DNA from: Gari tellinella
Lineage: Eukaryota; Mollusca; Bivalvia; Cardiida; Psammobiidae
Length of the DNA: 64,000 bases
Assembly (NCBI GenBank): GCA_922989275.2
Contig: OV277866.1
Span: 75,986,328 to 76,050,327 of the forward strand
Reading direction: 5' to 3'
Below, in pieces: positions 47,101-54,700 of this stretch. How positions within the stretch are numbered: the first letter of the stretch is position 1; every line of letters begins with the position of its first letter. Made by a program: the position numbers and the translations under genes. The notes beneath the pieces were generated by a model, which did no database searches, had not been told where the DNA came from, and saw only the letters and a program-made list of their open reading frames with translations.

Positions 47101-50100
47101 AGCGCGTTACACGGCGTCTTGTCAGGATCCTTACTGTTTGGCACTTGTGCCATTATTTGTTTAGTCAGAACTTGCATAAAACTGTAACTTGCATAAAATT
47201 GCTGACGAAACATTTTAGCCGACGATATTTTTTCTGAAAATAGGTTACCGCAGGTGATTGATTTTGACAATAAAAGGATTAAAACAGTGACGGGGTCAAC
47301 ATGATATTTCATTCTTGCAGGAAGCCTTTCGCAACGCCAATCAGATTGAAGGCTTTCGGCAGATGAGACTGTACACGAATGGCGCAATAGACGAGCATGA
47401 GGCGACATTTGACAACGACAACATCCGGGACTTCATTGACCTATATATCCGCACCGTCAGAGAGGGGGATGGAAATGATAAAATCAAATTAGATCGTAAA
47501 TACGGTTGTCTATTAGGGCGTCGCCTATAGTGCCAGGGTCTGCTATCCCAAACGCGCTTTTGTCTATAAGTTTAAGTGGTTGTCTGTGTGGGTATTGTGT
47601 GTCAGACGTTTGCCTAATACAAAATATAATCAGATAGGGCCTACTAGTATTACAATTAAACGATTCACGGCCTCCTATATTGAAGCGCTGATGTAACCTC
47701 ATTAACATGCAATGTACCATATAGCTCTATTTGAATATGTTAATTGACTACTACAGTAGTACGACATAATAAGTGTGTAAATTATTAGGCTTTTACGACA
47801 GGAGACTGCTGAAAGCAAGTTTACCGCAATATTAACTGCTAAAAGAGCATTTTGTTTAATAGTCACGTTGTTGTAAGCTGCCGACTGTCATCTAACAATC
47901 AATTAGCCTCAGTCTATGTGGTCGTAATAGAGGAGAGGTATTACTGTTTATAGACTGCCATCTCTAGACTTAAATACAGATATATATTGAATGCATGCTT
48001 AACCCTTGACCTGATAGCCTAGTTCTAGTATTGAAGATAATTGACCGCTTAAAGCAGGCTGAAAGTAAAGCAGAATGCGCCTTAAGGCGCATTCTGCTTA
48101 ACTTTCAGCCAGCTTTAAGCTACTATCTGCTAGGATATAGAAAATATTTCTTATGGTACATATTCATGACAGTATAAAATGGAACTATTTTCTTTGGCGG
48201 ATGAATAAAATGAATGCGCTAAAAGTCGCTTCTATAAGGTGAAGGGTTAATATAACTAGTGTAGAAAGCAACAATGACAGCTCTTTCTGCAATATCTTTA
48301 AAATGCATAAAGCTTTCGCATATCTTTATAATGACTGGGCAATATACGCTTTACACCTCATTTGTTAGAATTTAGTTTAAGCACTGTCGTCTGCAATAAC
48401 AATATTTGTCGAATTAACCCTTTCCCCAATAGAAGCGCCTTTTAGCGGATATGATTTATTCATCCGCTGAAGAAAATAGTTCCAATTCAATCAGTAATGA
48501 ATATGTATTATAGGGAATATTTTTCTATATTATAGCACATGATAGCTTAAAGCAGGCGGAAAGCAAAGCAGAATGCGCCCTAAGGCGCATTCTGCTTTTC
48601 TTTCAACCTGCTTTAAGTAATCACCTAGCATAAGTCCTAGAAATAGGCTATCAGGTAAAGGGTTAAGAATAAGAGCAATATATGACTGAGGTAAAGAAGT
48701 GTAAGGATCTACACTGTTTGCTAATGTACCTGTGCATTTTATAGACATTAGGCTTAATTGGATTAACTGGGGGAATTCAATACAATGTATATGGATGTCA
48801 ATGTTCTTACAAGTTTCCGAGTAACTCATCCTATAAACTGTTTGCAATTATTCGTACAGTGAAGAAAACGTTGTGCATTCCCTTTTATACGCATACGAAA
48901 CGCAAACGCAAATCACACAAACGTTGAAAATTACACTTATTTGTAGAAACTCACGAATCATTTTAATCTGAGGGGCAAACAGTACGGAGCCTGACCAGAT
49001 GCCGGTTACCCGGCGTGTGATCTGGCTCCAAACTGTTTGAAATGAAAATAATGTTTTTGCGTAAACGAGTTTGTTAGGAAAGAATAAAGTTTTCTCTACT
49101 GTAGCATTGCTTTTTGCAGGCCAAGACTTGTTCCGTGTAATTACTGACTTATTTTTGGCTGGGTGGAAGAGTACAGCGGAAAGTCTAGACTGGGTGTTTC
49201 TATATATGACCCAGTATCCGGAAGTCCAGCACAGATGCCAAAGAGAAATAGCAGAGGTGACGTTTAATCCACCCTTTGTCAAATGCACTTTGGAATAACA
49301 TTTAAGCCAATTGTGCATACAGTTACTGTACCTCATTTTTGAAACTTTGAAACTTTGAAACTTTATTGAAATATATCTGTATAAGGTCCACTACCGTGGA
49401 CAGCATTAACATTTATACAAATAGAAAACATACATATCAATAGAGAGGTCATTAGTTGGGAATACGCAAATTCATTTGAAATTTTTATAATTTATAATAA
49501 AGCCTAAATAAAAAGTATTTCTTATGAATAAACAGATGTTAACCAAACGAGTACATGTATAATCGTCATTTACAAACACTATCTAAATGTGAATAGTACA
49601 CTTTTCAAAAACCCCAGGGGCAAGTGACCAATTAACTTGGCGTCCTATTAAGCGTTCGACTGTTCTGACTCCGTATCGATATTTCTGCAGCAATACTACA
49701 TCTAAATGATAATTTGCAGCATTTGTGTTAACTATAGCAGACGGTAGTCTTGATACTAGCCTGTTAATGATGTCAATTTATAGATTCTATTAATGGGTTG
49801 CCACTGGTGACTTATTCATGCTACTTTGTCTATATGGGTAAAGGAGATATACTGATATGATATTACACGGACAGAAAACCAGTATAAGCAAACAATAGTA
49901 GTATGTTGTCTGCGTATAGCGGATGGTACAGTGGAGTTCCTGATACACTCGTTTGCGCTAAAACTATTATTTCCATGGTAAACATGTTGAAGCCAGATTT
50001 GATCAAGTTCTAAACTGTTGCCACTTGCATTAACATGAAAGGTCAGAATTGTTAAAAAATTGTACTTTTCTACAGTTTAGTGCTATGCATTTGCGTTTCT

Positions 50101-53100
50101 TTTGCGTTTAAACAAGGAATGAAAAAACGACCTCTTCACTGTAATATCCAGAAATTGATGGGTTAGTGCGTTGTGTTTATCTTCGGTTTTACCCTCCATG
50201 TGTAATACGCGTATATTGGTGCTTCTTTAAAACAGTGTAGTCCCAGATGGTATATAATGTGTGCGAGATGAGTATGTGAAATGTCCTAGGGGACACTGCA
50301 TTTATTCTATTAGCCAATTTAAAAGTGCATATGATAGTAGTGTGTAATGCATGTGCCTGATTTCATACATTTACGTGAATATTCATACCGTAAGCATACA
50401 TGTATATTGTTTGATCGAACTAATAAACACGGTAGTATGACACTGTGTATCTTCTAGTTGGAGAAGGAATGGGCAATTCTAAAATTTGAACCGTTAAACT
50501 ATTTATGTCAAATAGTAACAATGAACCCTCCCTATGAACTTGCTGGAATATTCCATTATAGCTATACATGTGTGATTTAAATCGATGCAATATGTGTCAA
50601 TACAGCAGAATAGTTCATATGAAAGTGTAACAAGGTAGGGATGTTTCTTGGGTCATCAGGGTCAACAGACTCAACACCCACTGCTAAGGTCTACTTTAGT
50701 AGACTCGAAGCTTAAATGAGCAATTCAAGTTTTGAATTACTTCTAGTCCATTGTTAAATGTTAAGGCAAACACTAGTTAAATTATAGTCGATTTTTTACT
50801 TTTTAGGCAACTATTATTTTGCTTAGTGAAAATTAGTGTCGGCACTGATAAGAGTCAGGACACATACACGTTGCTCTTAGCCAATGGGATGGAACATCTA
50901 AAATGTAGGTTTTACAGACTCCAACTTTGCATTTGCCCATTTAATGTTTTGATAAGAAAATATCAATATAAGTCACACACAGATTTGATCAAGTTATTGT
51001 GCGTCTATTCTGTAGCCAAACTGTCGCACTCAGCCTTGCAAGGTGATACATGTAGTAAGTTTAGATACGACACACCTGAAGCGCGTTCAGTTGCCGTATC
51101 GATTGCATCGATTGCATCACAAAAACGTAACAATTTAACTTACACGGACTGTTTGCACGTTATCGATTGCAAACGGCACGAACGGCCTCGGAGGTAGTTA
51201 GCCAAGACGAACAAGAAAAACAAAATGGCAACCAAATGAGTTTAAAAAAATAAGCGAACAGTCCCGAGTTAATTTCTCATCAATAAACTTACATTTTCCG
51301 ATACTTAATGTATCAAACAAAGCAGCTTAAATCTGAATAGCTAAATCTTTATTTTATATGCGGTAAAATTGATGAATTTCAATTGATATGTATACTTTTG
51401 CTTGTTTTATTTCGATACGTACATAAATCGTTCGTACCCTTGAAAATTAAATAAACACGGGGCGCAAGGAGTTATTATTGAAGAGTATTGGTGAACGCTA
51501 GATGTCGTACTATAAGGGTTGTTTGCATCGGTTAACGTTGCTGTTCGCCGATACGGTACTTGAACGCTCTACTGATGGTGGTGATCATGTTGTTTGCTCC
51601 AGGTTGTCGGTGACAAAGTAGTTAGCCATTCGGACAGGAAGAAACTTGTTTATGTTGAAGCAACTCTACTAGAAATACAGAGACTCTCTGCTGTTTGTAA
51701 GTTTCTTATTAAAACTCATAACCGTCGCGTATTTCTACCTATGCATCAATAGACGAATCCCTGTTATTTTATAGTATAATGCAATATGGGTTTGTTCTCA
51801 ACTTATTAGCGATAATAAGGAGAATTAGATTGGTTTCATACCTGTAGACCATGAGACCATGAGCTTGTATTTATGTAACATTTTTTGTTTGTTTTCTTGC
51901 TTACACAATTTTGCCAGGTTAACCTCTTCCCTTATACAGTGGTGAATCTGTTATTCTTTCCCAATAAACGCGTTTACGCTAAAACTATTATTTGCAGTGC
52001 AAACAGTTTGGAGCCAGATCAGACGCCGGGCTACACCGGCGTCTGATCAGGCTCCAAACTGTGTGCCACCAAGATAAACATGAAATATCAGAATTGTCCA
52101 AAAGTGGTTCTTTTCTACGTTTTAGCGCTTTGCGTTTGCGTACGTTTGCGTTTAAACGGGAAATAATAACAGATTCTCCACTGTACAACGTCGCCTACTT
52201 TAACTCATACATGTTTGATTTATTCTTCAATGCAAGTTTCAGGTGAATTGAATACAGGTATAATGAATGTCAAACAATTTGGACCCTGATCAGCGTTACA
52301 CAGGTTACGGCAATGAGGGGGTTATACACATTATTAAGTATTTGTAAGGCTCCAAACTGTTCGATAACCAGACTATGAAGAACAATAGTCCTTTTTAACG
52401 TAACGCTGATTTCATCCAATGAGATTGCATTGCGCTACCGTTTAATATCGTTTTAAGGGAAATAATTAACGTTAACTCTATTGAATTATATTTAGTGCCT
52501 TTAGCTGTTCCACACTGCACTGCGAACTCCACCACCTTATATGGCTACTATATTCCCAAAGGCGCAATTGTTGTTCCAAGTATATACTCAATGTGCTTCG
52601 ATCCAAACACCTGGGAAAATCCAGAGGAATTTAGACCTGAGCGTTTTATCAACGAGTCGGGTAACCTAATAAGCCACGACACGCTGCCAACATTTTCAAC
52701 AGGTAAATTCAGTTTGAAATTAAAAAGAGTTTTCTCCCTATGTATTTCAATCCTGTCTATATAAAAAAGATCACCGGCAATAAAACCGAATTGATGACTG
52801 TACAGTGGAGAAAACGTTATTTTTTCCCAATAAACGCGTTTACGCTAAAACTATTATTTCCTTTGCAAACAGTTTGGAGCCAGACCAGACGCCTTATAAC
52901 CCGGCGTCTGACCAGGCTCCAAACTGTTCGCCACTCTGATAAAAATGAAAAGTTAGAATTATCAAAAATGTGTCTTTGTCTACATTTTAGTGTTTTGCGT
53001 TTGCGTTTCGTTTTCGTTTAAACGGGAAAGAATAACGTTTTCTCCACTGTACATGCTTTCAATAGATTATTTTGTCTACACATTATGTTTTCCATTAGTC

Positions 53101-54314
53101 TACTTTGAGTACGAGGGATTCGAATTTAACCCTTTTGGCGCCAGATTGAAAGTTGTTTACCCCCCTTACCACATTTTTGCCGTTTACATCAATATAACTG
53201 TTTGCGATATAGTTTTTAAGTAGGATGCAATGTAGTATGTCGATACGGGTGTCAAACAAATTCATAGTTAAAATGATCGTGATGTTGACCCCTTCACTGC
53301 CATATTGTCACCTGCTTCATTTAATGAAAACCAAGTCTGCAATATCGTTTCAAAGCTAAATTTGAGGAAGTTTGACTGACGTTAATTCAAAACGAGTTTC
53401 ATACAGTTTGAATCTTGATTAGTCGTCTGGTCTAGATCCAAAATATTTGCAACGCACCATTTGCCTTGACGTGTGCAGTGGTGCTACTGTGTCTTTGTTC
53501 TGTCAGTTTCGCCTATATTGAGAAGAGGTAGTAAAAAGGTTTGCCTCGTGGAGAATATCTTCAACATCTTAACCCTTAGCCCGCCAAATAAATTGTCGTC
53601 TGCTATATTTCTCGTCTGCTTCAAGTTTCAAAGTGCTTCAAAGTTGCTCAAAATTGCTGAAAATGTTGTCCGAGTGTCAAACAGCTTGGATCCGGATGAG
53701 ACGCCGAGTTACTCGGCGTCTCATCCGGATCCAAGCTGTTTGCACATGGAGCCATAGTCGTGAGTGGCAGGCTAAGGGTTAATCATGTGTCAACCATATA
53801 CTGGCTCCTGTCGCGTCCTGCTTATCTACATGAAGCAGGTCAGCCATTGACCTAATTTGTGATGACGTTACAATAAACAATGTTTTTTGTGGTAAATAAT
53901 ACCAGACACTGTAAAGCATTGGTTACTTGTATTTTGTTAAACTAATTTAAATGGGAGGACGAACAAGTTTAACATTCGTCTAGATGTGTAGATAAGAACT
54001 ATATCCCACTTGGATCAGACATTCACATTGACTCTCGGCAAGCCTCGTCCCTGCGTGGCATATATTACCCTCGTGAGGAGACATACCTATCCTACATAAA
54101 CTCTCACGATATATTTTTTATCATTTTAGGTCCCCGTCAGTGTTTGGGCAAACCCTTGGCATTTCTTGAGATGTTCCTTGTCTTCACTATTCTCCTACAG
54201 AGGTTCACCTTTAAGCCTGAAGACAATAACGTGAAACACACTTTCCAGTCAGAGCCTCACAAGTTTACGAACAGTCCAATGCCGTATCGGCTAATTGTGC
54301 AAAAGAGATTATAG
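37778..54314 (+). CDS. Cytochrome P450, CYP2 clan, complete gene of 8 exons (gene A)
   Basis: Haem-thiolate enzyme expected in the ER membrane, of a family that usually oxidises small lipophilic substrates with P450 reductase. Exons: 37778-38114, 43873-44101, 45645-45765, 47321-47495, 49120-49256, 51603-51696, 52496-52702, 54130-54314. All introns are GT-AG. The lengths sum to 1485 nt (494 codons plus stop) with phase preserved throughout, a normal length for a microsomal P450. Seen in the product: hydrophobic N-terminus (residues 1-17), PPGP hinge (~26-29), WRLMR C-helix (W123-R127), NIRDFIDLY, I-helix DLFLAGWKSTA (297-307), EIQR (E357-R360), FRPERF (410-415), haem loop FSTGPRQCLG with Cys438. 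The I-helix departs from the consensus: Lys stands where Glu/Asp is usual and Ser where the catalytic Thr is usual. The ATG at 37778 was chosen because it opens directly into the membrane anchor. CYP2-clan placement is confident; subfamily and substrate cannot be read. A similar first exon lies at 61587. Confidence 0.95.
38859..39104 (+). mobile_element. TA-flanked MITE family 1, complete, intron 1 of P450 gene A
   Basis: TA|CAGTGGAGAATCTGTTATTC ... GAATAACAGATTCTCCACTG|TA. The terminal repeats are a perfect ~27-bp inversion. Palindrome at 38921-38987. Among the best preserved copies, nearly identical to 51937 and 57951. Confidence 0.95.
40565..40667 (-). mobile_element. TTAA MITE family 2, partial
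   Basis: ATGATAGCTTAAAGCAGAATG, then a deleted palindrome and ...GCGTAAAGGG|TTAA at 40668-40671. Only one end is preserved. Confidence 0.5.
41139..41450. mobile_element. TA-flanked element with CAGTACTGAACC ends
   Basis: TA|CAGTACTGAACCTTATTAAA ... inverse at 41427-41450|TA, 312 bp. Subterminal blocks at both sides repeat GATTCGATGGCAATTCGCTT and TTGCGATT. Non-autonomous, distinct from family 1. Confidence 0.8.
41493..41950 (-). mobile_element. Older TTAA MITE family 2, split by a younger copy
   Basis: Starts after TTAA at 41489-41492 (CCCTTTAAACACG...) and reads in reverse orientation to GCAGATGGTAGC|TTAA. It resumes at TTAA|AGCAAGCTGAAAGTAAAG (41856 onward) and ends near GGGTAATGGG. The inserted piece is 41613-41855. 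Confidence 0.7.
41613..41855 (+). mobile_element. TTAA-flanked MITE family 2, complete (nested)
   Basis: TTAA at 41609-41612 and 41856-41859. Ends CCCTTTACCTGATAGCC ... TTGGGGAAAGGG, 243 bp. Palindrome arms AAAGTAAAGCAGAATGCGCC on both sides of the centre. Inserted into the TTAA at the foot of an older copy's palindrome. Confidence 0.9.
41951..42217 (+). mobile_element. TTAA-type MITE family 2, diverged
   Basis: Begins CCCATTACCTAAACC after TAAA, has a palindrome (41995-42085, AAAGCAGGTTGAAAGTAAAA) and ends GGGGTAATGGG|TTAA (42218-42221). Lies directly beside the preceding element. Confidence 0.65.
43475..43721 (-). mobile_element. TA-flanked MITE family 1, complete, intron 1 of P450 gene A
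   Basis: TA|CATTGGAGAAAGTGTTATTC ... GAATAACGTTTTCTCCACTG|TA, ending 151 bp before exon 2. Palindrome near 43594-43662. A lone left end (CAGTGGAGAGTTCG) lies at 43351. Confidence 0.88.
43873..44101 (+). CDS. P450 gene A exon 2: B'-C helix region
   Basis: The acceptor is ttcaactttcAG|GC. Joined to exon 1 it reads G-IIFNDYGQSWRLMRRFTL, the typical CYP2-clan C-helix with W123 and R127, which contact the haem propionate. It ends FGIVFGKR at donor GAG|GTAACG, phase 2. A decayed piece of the TA-flanked MITE (GTTATTCTTTCGTTTAAA) starts within about 20 bases of the donor. Confidence 0.93.
44220..44480. repeat. Dispersed repeat beside palindrome, intron 2
   Basis: Palindrome remnant (GCAAACAGCTTGGGTGATAA CGCGGCG...CTGTTT) followed by GTTGTAAGGAAATCGTTGTT and GAGGGAGTACTC, as in 1240-1420 and 7900-8055. 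Confidence 0.5.
45259..45451 (+). mobile_element. Diverged TA-type MITE family 1 without palindrome, intron 2
   Basis: CAGTGCGTTATGCCTTCCCA ... CGTCTTCTCCACTG. The palindrome is reduced to TGCAAACATTTAGAAATTGTTTGC. Ends 193 bp before exon 3. Confidence 0.65.
45645..45765 (+). CDS. P450 gene A exon 3: F-helix region
   Basis: The acceptor is ttgtttcatcAG|A, and the phase-2 join restores the Arg of GKRFDF. It encodes about 41 residues (FDFDSVDKIQEITRSS ... NFFPRFLVKLFNKQ), matching the variable F/G region between GKRFD and the NxRDFID motif. The donor is AACAG|GTTCGA, phase 0. This is the least conserved exon and is placed mainly by phase and position. Confidence 0.88.
46182..46387 (-). mobile_element. 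TA-type MITE family 1, partial palindrome, intron 3
   Basis: AAGTGGAGAAAACTTTATTA at the left and GAATAACGTATCCTCCACTG at the right. Only the right arm of the palindrome remains (GGAGTCTGATCAGGCTCC). A further right-half fragment lies at 46497-46583. Confidence 0.7.
46816..47068 (+). mobile_element. hAT-like MITE with CAGGGCTGCC ends, complete, intron 3
   Basis: CAGGGCTGCCATAAGTTGAC ... GATTGTAGCCCTG, 253 bp, flanked by the direct repeat GAATTT (46810-46815 and 47069-47074). The body contains the AAAGCAGGCTG palindrome (about 46938-47010) otherwise found in TTAA elements. A hAT target duplication is usually 8 bp, so the class is tentative. Confidence 0.75.
47321..47495 (+). CDS. P450 gene A exon 4: G-H helices, NIRDFIDLY motif
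   Basis: The acceptor is cattcttgcAG|GAA. It encodes EAFRNANQIEGF through DNDNIRDFIDLYIRTV, the CYP2-clan N-x-RDFID-x-Y signature before the I-helix. The donor GATC|GTAAAT (phase 1) was chosen because only this phase joins exon 5 in frame, giving a split Arg codon (C|GC) and KLDRQDLF. Confidence 0.92.
48003..48246 (+). mobile_element. TTAA-flanked MITE family 2, complete, intron 4
   Basis: TTAA at 47999-48002 and 48247-48250. CCCTTGACCTGATAGCC ... TCTATAAGGTGAAGGG. Palindrome centre GCGCCTTAAGGCGC. Confidence 0.9.
48418..48662 (-). mobile_element. TTAA-flanked MITE family 2, complete, intron 4, inverted
   Basis: TTAA at 48414-48417 and 48663-48666. Reverse orientation relative to 48003-48246, 171 bp away, so the two can pair over most of their length. 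Confidence 0.9.
48857..49101 (-). mobile_element. TA-flanked MITE family 1 ending 18 bp before exon 5
   Basis: TA|CAGTGAAGAAAACGTTGTGC ... GAATAAAGTTTTCTCTACTG|TA. Palindrome near 48975-49040. After the flanking TA only GCATTGCTTTTTGCAG remains before exon 5, so any branch point at normal distance lies in MITE sequence. Confidence 0.88.
49120..49256 (+). CDS. P450 gene A exon 5: I-helix (oxygen-binding) with AGWKST
   Basis: Reads QDLFRVITDLFLAGWKSTAE followed by SLDWVFLYMTQYPEVQ and QREIAE. It aligns without gaps to the I and J helices of CYP2 proteins, where A-G-T-E-T-T (or AGSDTT) is normal. Here the acidic residue is Lys304 and the catalytic Thr position is Ser305. The acceptor is gctttttgcAG|G; the donor GCAGAG|GTGACG is phase 0. 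The acceptor lies 18 bases after the end of a MITE (48857-49101). Confidence 0.94.
49257..49928. other. Intron 5 start, no repeat recognised except GAAACTTT triplet
   Basis: A short direct repeat (TGAAACTT three times, 49339-49364) and AT-rich sequence. No coding signal. Confidence 0.4.
49929..50141 (+). mobile_element. TA-flanked MITE family 1, diverged, intron 5
   Basis: TA|CAGTGGAGTTCCTGATAC ... ACGACCTCTTCACTG|TA. Palindrome shrunk to GAAGCCAGATTTGATCAAGT. Confidence 0.75.
51150..51450 (+). repeat. Dispersed repeat, inverted relative to 16068-16345, intron 5
   Basis: Shares long stretches with the reverse complement of 16068-16345 (GAACAGTCCCGAGTTAATTT, CATTTTCCGATACTTAATGT, TTCGATACGTACATAAATCG). 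A 123-codon frame overlapping its start (50826-51197) has no recognised motif and is not annotated as a gene. Confidence 0.7.
51603..51696 (+). CDS. P450 gene A exon 6: K-helix with EXXR
   Basis: A short exon of 94 nt. The acceptor is tgtttgctccAG|GTT and the donor is CTGTTT|GTAAGT, phase 1. It reads VVGDKVVSHSDRKKLVYVEA then TLLEIQRLSAV. Glu357 and Arg360 form the invariant EXXR that helps fold the haem pocket. Flanking phases match exons 5 and 7 exactly. Confidence 0.92.
51937..52183 (+). mobile_element. TA-flanked MITE family 1, complete, intron 6
   Basis: TA|CAGTGGTGAATCTGTTATTC ... ATAACAGATTCTCCACTG|TA, 247 bp. Palindrome at 52000-52066 with centre CCGGGCTACACCGG. Confidence 0.92.
52496..52702 (+). 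CDS. P450 gene A exon 7: beta-1 strands and PERF motif
   Basis: The acceptor is attatatttAG|TG and the phase-1 join gives Leu365. It reads LPLAVPHCTANSTTLYGYYI, then PKGAIVVPSIYSM, then FRPERF, ending TFSTG at donor ACAG|GTAAAT (phase 1). The haem loop is split here after the first base of Gly434. Confidence 0.94.
52803..53049 (+). mobile_element. TA-flanked MITE family 1, complete, intron 7
   Basis: TA|CAGTGGAGAAAACGTTATTT ... GAATAACGTTTTCTCCACTG|TA, starting 100 bp after the exon 7 donor. Palindrome at 52865-52931. Confidence 0.92.
53573..53778. mobile_element. TTAA-flanked MITE family 4 with GATGAGACGCC palindrome, intron 7
   Basis: TTAA at 53569-53572 and 53779-53782. Ends CCCTTAGCCCGCCA and inverse CCCTTAGCCTGCCA, 206 bp. 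It contains a perfect palindrome (53678-53743) starting CAAACAGCTTGGATCCGGAT. This is the same kind of palindrome as in the TA-flanked family, but in a TTAA element. Confidence 0.9.
54130..54314 (+). CDS. P450 gene A exon 8: haem-binding loop and C-terminus
   Basis: The acceptor is tatcattttAG|GT. Joined, it gives FSTGPRQCLGK with the haem-ligand Cys438, then LAFLEMFLVFTILLQRF (L-helix) and the C-terminal beta region ending MPYRLIVQKRL. The stop is TAG at 54312-54314. No canonical AATAAA is obvious just downstream, so the 3' UTR end is unknown. Confidence 0.95.
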
Positions 54315-54518
54315 AAAAAATGTATAGGTTGTTACGGGCTAAACTCCATTTTTGCAGAATATCTATAAACAGTGTTCCCTTTTGACAACATCGATTGCCT
54401 CTCTTTCAACAAACAAGACAATTATGTCCAATTTATTTACGGCTGCAATGTCGACTGCTTAAATTTGCGTCTGCTGTTTTTCTGAAAGTTACTTATTTGA
54501 CAGTTTAATTACGAGTGA

Positions 54519-54700
54519 CAAACAGCTTGAAACCAGATCAGACGCCGCGTTACGCGGCGTCTGATCTGGATTCAAGCTGTTTGCAAATGTTAGCCCTTCT
54601 TATTACGGCTCATCCGAACAACACACATATATTTGTCTCCCTTGGGGTGTTGTTGAAAGGAGGGGAGCGCTGTATATGAAATGATATTGCATCCTTCAGG
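54519..54700. repeat. Palindrome plus conserved flank, downstream of gene A
   Basis: Near-perfect palindrome 54519-54584 (AAACAGCTTGAAACCAGATC, one mismatch) followed by CATCCGAACAACACACATAT and TTGGGGTGTTGTTGAAAG. The flank also occurs beside 59690-59840 and 19355-19440. Not a gene. Confidence 0.75.

Noticed and set aside
48848..49336. 162-codon minus-strand frame over P450 exon 5
   Set aside because: It runs through a MITE and antisense to exon 5; a shadow of real coding and repeat sequence.
50826..51197. 123-codon open frame in P450 intron 5
   Set aside because: No recognised motif, no splice support, and its end overlaps the dispersed repeat shared with 16068-16345.
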